From positions 558,001 to 622,000 of the forward strand of contig CAWGLY010000005.1 in NCBI GenBank assembly GCA_963823505.1: a stretch of DNA of 64,000 bases, read 5' to 3'. The translations under genes were made by a program, and so were the position numbers. The stretch is from DATHZQ01 sp963823505 (GTDB taxonomy: Bacteria > Actinomycetota > Acidimicrobiia > Spongiisociales > UBA5794). Under the pieces are notes generated by a model that ran no database searches, was not told the origin of the DNA, and was given only the letters and a program-made list of their open reading frames with translations. Each line of letters begins with the position of its first letter. The first letter of the stretch is position 1. Positions 61,432 through 64,000 of this stretch are shown piece after piece.

Positions 61432-61965
61432 ATGCTCACTGTCACGGCGGTTGTCCTAACCGTTGCCTGTGTGGCCCTCACCGCAGCAGCTCTAGGCCTG
61501 ATGCGAAGCGTGGCCGACTTGCGGCTTTTCTTGACTGGGCACAGCAGCAGCGACCTCGGCATGATGGTCGATCCGGGCATGGAACTTCCGGAGGCCCTAC
61601 GGACCGAGATGAGGGCCAACGACTCGGGTCAAGGCGTAATAGCGTTCGTCTCTGAGTCGTGTGAATTGTGTGTCAGTCTCGCCGGTGACGTTGCCTCGGA
61701 GGTAGCGCCTGGTCCGCTGACCATCTGCGTCATCCACGAGCCAGAGGGCCAGCTTGAGAGGCAACTTGAACCATACGCCACGGTCCTGCCCGCGGAAGTG
61801 TCTCAGGCGGCAGCAGAATACCTTCGGATCGATGAGACACCCGTGTTCGTAGCCCATAGGGATGGGTACATCGTCGGAAATGCCTACGGTGATGGAGCTG
61901 ATTCCATGGCCGATCTCCGAGTTCTCTGGAACGCGACTTTCGGCGAATCGGTGCAGACACACTGA
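61432..61965 (+). CDS. Second membrane-anchored thioredoxin-like protein
   Basis: A 177-residue protein: N-terminal helix (VTAVVLTVACVALTAAALGL), then an extracytoplasmic thioredoxin-like domain with VIAFVSESCELCVSLAGDVA (C77-x2-C80) and a cis-Pro in DETPVFVAHRDG. ATG at 61432 lies four bases after the preceding stop. It duplicates the MauD-like architecture with little sequence identity, so the operon has two different oxidant or isomerase arms, for example one to make and one to correct disulfides. Confidence 0.82.
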   Translation: MLTVTAVVLTVACVALTAAALGLMRSVADLRLFLTGHSSSDLGMMVDPGMELPEALRTEMRANDSGQGVIAFVSESCELCVSLAGDVASEVAPGPLTICVIHEPEGQLERQLEPYATVLPAEVSQAAAEYLRIDETPVFVAHRDGYIVGNAYGDGADSMADLRVLWNATFGESVQTH

Positions 61966-61983
61966 AAAGGGAGGGACAGCACC

Positions 61984-62382
61984 ATGACCAATGTACAAGA
62001 GAGGTCACACGAACAAGAAGCTCCTCAGGTCCAGATCAACAGCGATGTCCTGAAGCGTTCTTTCCAAGGTCGCCGGCGCTTTCTTGCGGTCATGGGAGCT
62101 GGGTTGATCAGCTTTGCAACTCAACTCTTCTTTCCCCAAGCGGCTATGGCATACATCCCGACAGGTTGCTTCGGGTACCATGCATGTCCGTGCTGCAGCC
62201 AGACTTGGTGCTGCTCGAGTAGCTGCAGCAGCTGTTCCAACTGCGGCTGCCCATCAGGAGGTCAATGCTGGTGGACATGTGCATACCTCGGCAGCTACCT
62301 CTATAAGATCCGCTGCTGCGACTACACCCTCAGCGGCGGTGGGTTCTGCCTTTGCCGAGGCGTCTACGGATCCTGCTACTAG
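61984..62382 (+). CDS. Tat-exported Cys-rich protein, probable client of the operon
   Basis: A 132-residue precursor. GRRRFLAVMGAGLISFATQL is a twin-arginine signal, with cleavage likely after AMA (residue 56). The mature ~76 residues hold 17 cysteines, including CPCC (68-71), CC (76-77), CSSCSNCGC (81-89), CWWTC (95-99), CC (111-112) and CLC (122-124), plus W75, W96 and W97. AAAAGGGAGGG is a very strong ribosome site. The Tat leader, dense cysteines and MauE/MauD neighbours match methylamine dehydrogenase light chain precursors, but the length is short and no heavy chain is present. An odd cysteine count leaves one free or cofactor-bound. Confidence 0.85.
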   Translation: MTNVQERSHEQEAPQVQINSDVLKRSFQGRRRFLAVMGAGLISFATQLFFPQAAMAYIPTGCFGYHACPCCSQTWCCSSSCSSCSNCGCPSGGQCWWTCAYLGSYLYKIRCCDYTLSGGGFCLCRGVYGSCY

Positions 62383-62401
62383 GCGCACGGAGCTTGTCCG
62401 C

Positions 62402-62902
62402 ATGGCCACGAGTCCCCATATCTCGTTTTTCTACGGTTGGCGAATGCGGACGATTGGCGCAATCGCCGGAGCCGTGTCGCTCCTTATGATCGGATGTACG
62501 ACATCGCCTGCTGACACAACATCTTCGTCCGCTGACAGTGAATGCGAGGCAGTCGTTGAAGACTCGATAACAGGATTCTTTGCGGCGCTCAATTCAGGCG
62601 ATCCGGTGCATGCAGCCAGCTTCTTCGCTGACATGGATTTCGGCACGTTTGCAGAGGCGCCTTCTCGGGTCAATCCTGAGGCCAGCAACCGAGACACACT
62701 CCTGCCATACCTGACCCAACGGCTTGCAGAGGGTGCGTCGTTCGAGCTTGTGACTCTTGATTACAACGGGACGTCTGGTAACAACCTAGGCAACTTTGGT
62801 GTCGTGTTGCGCAACGAGGTTGACAGTGACGTTATCGGGCTCGGCGCGGTTGATTGCGACAGCGGACGAATCATCATCCTCGGGTTAGGCGAGCCCGAGT
62901 AG
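62402..62902 (+). CDS. Small lipoprotein, last gene of the operon
   Basis: A 166-residue protein with lipobox LMIGC in RMRTIGAIAGAVSLLMIGCT; ATG at 62402 has GGAG 10 bases upstream, ATG 62444 is alternative. The mature part DSITGFFAALNSGDPVHAAS, ending DCDSGRIIILGLGEPE, resembles NTF2-like/SnoaL helical-sheet folds found as lipid-anchored ligand-binding domains. It may hold the Cys-rich protein or a small molecule at the cell surface. Family not certain. Confidence 0.7.
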   Translation: MATSPHISFFYGWRMRTIGAIAGAVSLLMIGCTTSPADTTSSSADSECEAVVEDSITGFFAALNSGDPVHAASFFADMDFGTFAEAPSRVNPEASNRDTLLPYLTQRLAEGASFELVTLDYNGTSGNNLGNFGVVLRNEVDSDVIGLGAVDCDSGRIIILGLGEPE

Positions 62903-63395
62903 GGGTCTGCTTTTTCTTTGGACAATATGTCGCGTTTGGCGCTGCGGTGGGTAGCGGGGCGGCTGCTGGTAGTGGTGGTTGGGTGAGCTGGGTTTGGTTG
63001 GGCCTACCGGGGACTGTCAGACGCTCCCTTCAAGACAGGAGCGCACCTGTCGGCCCCACACTCAGCGCCGACAAAGTCTGACAACAGGCACAAGGCCACA
63101 TAACAGGTCGAGTCATCACCGAGCGCAGGACCGAACCGTAACCCCCTGGCAGGAGGCCCGGCACTCCTCAGATTGACACTCGCATTCTCCGTGTAAATGA
63201 CATGGTGGGGCGTGACGAGGACCGGTGCAGCATCCTGAGCGGATGCCGCGCTCGATCGGGTTCGGTGCTCAACTGAGCGTCTTCCCGCCGTTAGAACTCC
63301 AAACCGATGCTTGATGCTCAATTGTCCGCTGCCCTGGCACCGGCTTGCGTGCTGTTCGACCGGGGTCTACAACATGGTGCGAGCACTCGCGGCCG
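62903..63395. other. Intergenic region with the right direct repeat
   Basis: No gene recognised. It contains TGCTTTTTCTTTGG just after the operon stop, which may end transcription, an 8-base dyad TGTCAGAC (63016) / GTCTGACA (63077), and the direct repeat copy at 63213-63245. Confidence 0.4.
63213..63245 (+). repeat. Direct repeat flanking the Cys-rich operon block, right copy
   Basis: TGACGAGGACCGGTGCAGCA, then TCCTGAGCGGATG. Same orientation as 58599-58632; the similarity seems to extend weakly a further ~35 bases (GGTTCGG-GTGC). Confidence 0.6.
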
Positions 63396-63498
63396 CTAGC
63401 TATCGGCGCTGGGTGAGCCCGCAGCAATGACGTCGATTCGTCTGCCGTCGATAGCTTGTTCGAGTTCGATCTCGACGGCGGCCCGGTATTCGGGCTCT
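63396..63498 (-). pseudogene. C-terminal gene remnant cut by the ISL3 element
   Basis: Reverse strand reads REEPEYRAAVEIELEQAIDG, then RRIDVIAAGSPSADS and a stop at 63396. It has the look of a genuine protein end, but the upstream part is replaced by insertion-sequence DNA from about 63493. Family unknown. Confidence 0.5.
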
Positions 63499-63542
63499 TC
63501 GCGTCTGAGCGGGGTCTGAGCGAGTGAGGGTGTTGGTCGTAG

Positions 63543-63600
63543 AACAGGGACTCGACGAATCTTGAGGTGTCAAAGCCGTCGAGATTCGGGAGTCCCTGTT
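63543..63600. promoter_or_regulatory. Long imperfect hairpin in the IS leader
   Basis: AACAGGGACTCGACGAATCT (63543) pairs with GAGATTCGGGAGTCCCTGTT (63581): 11 plus 7 base pairs with a small bulge. It lies 20 bases before the transposase ATG and may block read-through transcription or limit transposase translation. Confidence 0.6.
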
Positions 63601-63619
63601 GTCGTCTGATCCTATTGCC

Positions 63620-64000
63620 ATGTGCGAGTTGCTGGTCGGTCTCGGGGAGGTGAACGTCCTCGACGTCACCGATGTCGGTGATCGGCTCCGCGTCATCATC
63701 GAGACTCGCGGGGTGCGGCCGTCGTGTCCAAGCTGCGATGTGCCGGTGGTGGTGAAGGACCGGGATGTGGTGGAGTTGACGGATCTGCCGTGTTTCGGGC
63801 AGCCAGCGATCCTGGTGTGGCGGAAGATCCGGTGGGAGTGCCCCGAGGGGTGCGGGTCGTTCACCGAACAGGCCCCACAGATCGCCGCTTCTCGTCTCAG
63901 GTTGACGGATCGGGCCGGCCGGTGGGCCACGGTGCAGGTGGGGTGTCATGGCCGGTCGGTGTCCGAGGTCGCCAAGGATCTCGACTGTGGCTGGCATGCG
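63620..64000 (+). CDS. ISL3-family transposase, C-terminus off the window
   Basis: 127 codons to the window edge. MCELLVGLGEVNVLDVTDVG, then the zinc-finger part CPSC (C36, C39) and CPEGCGSFTE (C74, C78), followed by RLTDRAGRWATVQVGCHGRS with a helix-turn-helix (VSEVAKDLDCGWHA). This is the normal N-terminus of ISL3 transposases; the DDE domain would follow outside the window. Confidence 0.93.
   Translation, partial: MCELLVGLGEVNVLDVTDVGDRLRVIIETRGVRPSCPSCDVPVVVKDRDVVELTDLPCFGQPAILVWRKIRWECPEGCGSFTEQAPQIAASRLRLTDRAGRWATVQVGCHGRSVSEVAKDLDCGWHA

Larger units (their letters stand above)
63493..64000 (+). mobile_element. ISL3-family insertion sequence, left part
   Basis: A GGCTCTTCG... start (63493), typical of ISL3-type ends, lies ~130 bases upstream of an ISL3 transposase start. 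The right end is outside the window. Exact boundaries are not proven. Confidence 0.6.

Noticed and set aside
1..64000. tRNA, rRNA and CRISPR arrays
   Set aside because: I looked for T-loop-like GGTTCGA-type text, rRNA landmarks and regularly spaced repeats with unique spacers. The few GTTCGA hits lie in genes without cloverleaf context, and no repeat-spacer pattern was seen.

Overview
The window is high-GC DNA (visibly lower in a few inserts), dense with genes and mostly without long gaps. Its gene families point to an actinobacterium, probably of the Acidimicrobiia or a neighbouring class. These include an MtrAB-LpqB-like signalling operon, Thr-rich lipoprotein linkers, Excalibur domains, a deazaflavin nitroreductase (Ddn) family protein, a DUF222 remnant, DUF4404, and GTG/ATG starts with GGAGG-type ribosome sites. 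A sodium-pump-type rhodopsin fits a sunlit, probably saline or brackish habitat. The taxonomic guess is inference from family content only. I recognised no rRNA, tRNA or CRISPR array.

Layout. 0-19 kb is an ion and stress homeostasis island: three CPA2-type cation/proton antiporters, a P-type cation ATPase, universal-stress and CBS/BON proteins, a two-component system with a GerMN lipoprotein, small regulators, and a PadR/GyrI-like pair. Inside it, 14.89-16.08 kb is a mosaic of fragments of at least five genes found elsewhere in the same 19 kb. 19-33 kb holds a very large secreted SGNH-hydrolase protein, a GMC oxidoreductase, a translationally coupled pair (transporter-HEAT-cNMP protein plus HD-cNMP protein) and a trypsin-like protease. 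33-42 kb is accessory DNA: dispersed iteron-like repeats, a MazF toxin-antitoxin pair, a possible Tn3-like remnant, gene fragments, and an NDQ rhodopsin between direct repeats.

42-58 kb looks like ordinary chromosome: metallopeptidase, lipoproteins, class 3 lipase, PEGA/YncE-type propeller protein, GH63-like glucosidase, LemA and DUF2207, a sugar C-methyltransferase, purine nucleoside phosphorylase, glucose-6-phosphate isomerase (split by a +1 shift at CCC TGA C), a Crp/Fnr regulator and a HAD phosphatase.

At 58.6 kb an MFS gene is broken off and a lower-GC block follows, bracketed by diverged direct repeats. It contains an eight-gene operon: MauE-like membrane protein, MauD-like thioredoxin, two membrane proteins, a Tat-exported protein, a second membrane thioredoxin, a Tat-exported protein with 17 cysteines in about 76 mature residues, and a lipoprotein. 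This is the best candidate here for an undescribed system: a dedicated oxidative-folding or protein-cofactor maturation operon for a small disulfide-rich exported protein, resembling methylamine dehydrogenase light-chain maturation but with no heavy chain. The window ends in an ISL3-family transposase gene that runs off the edge and appears to interrupt another gene.
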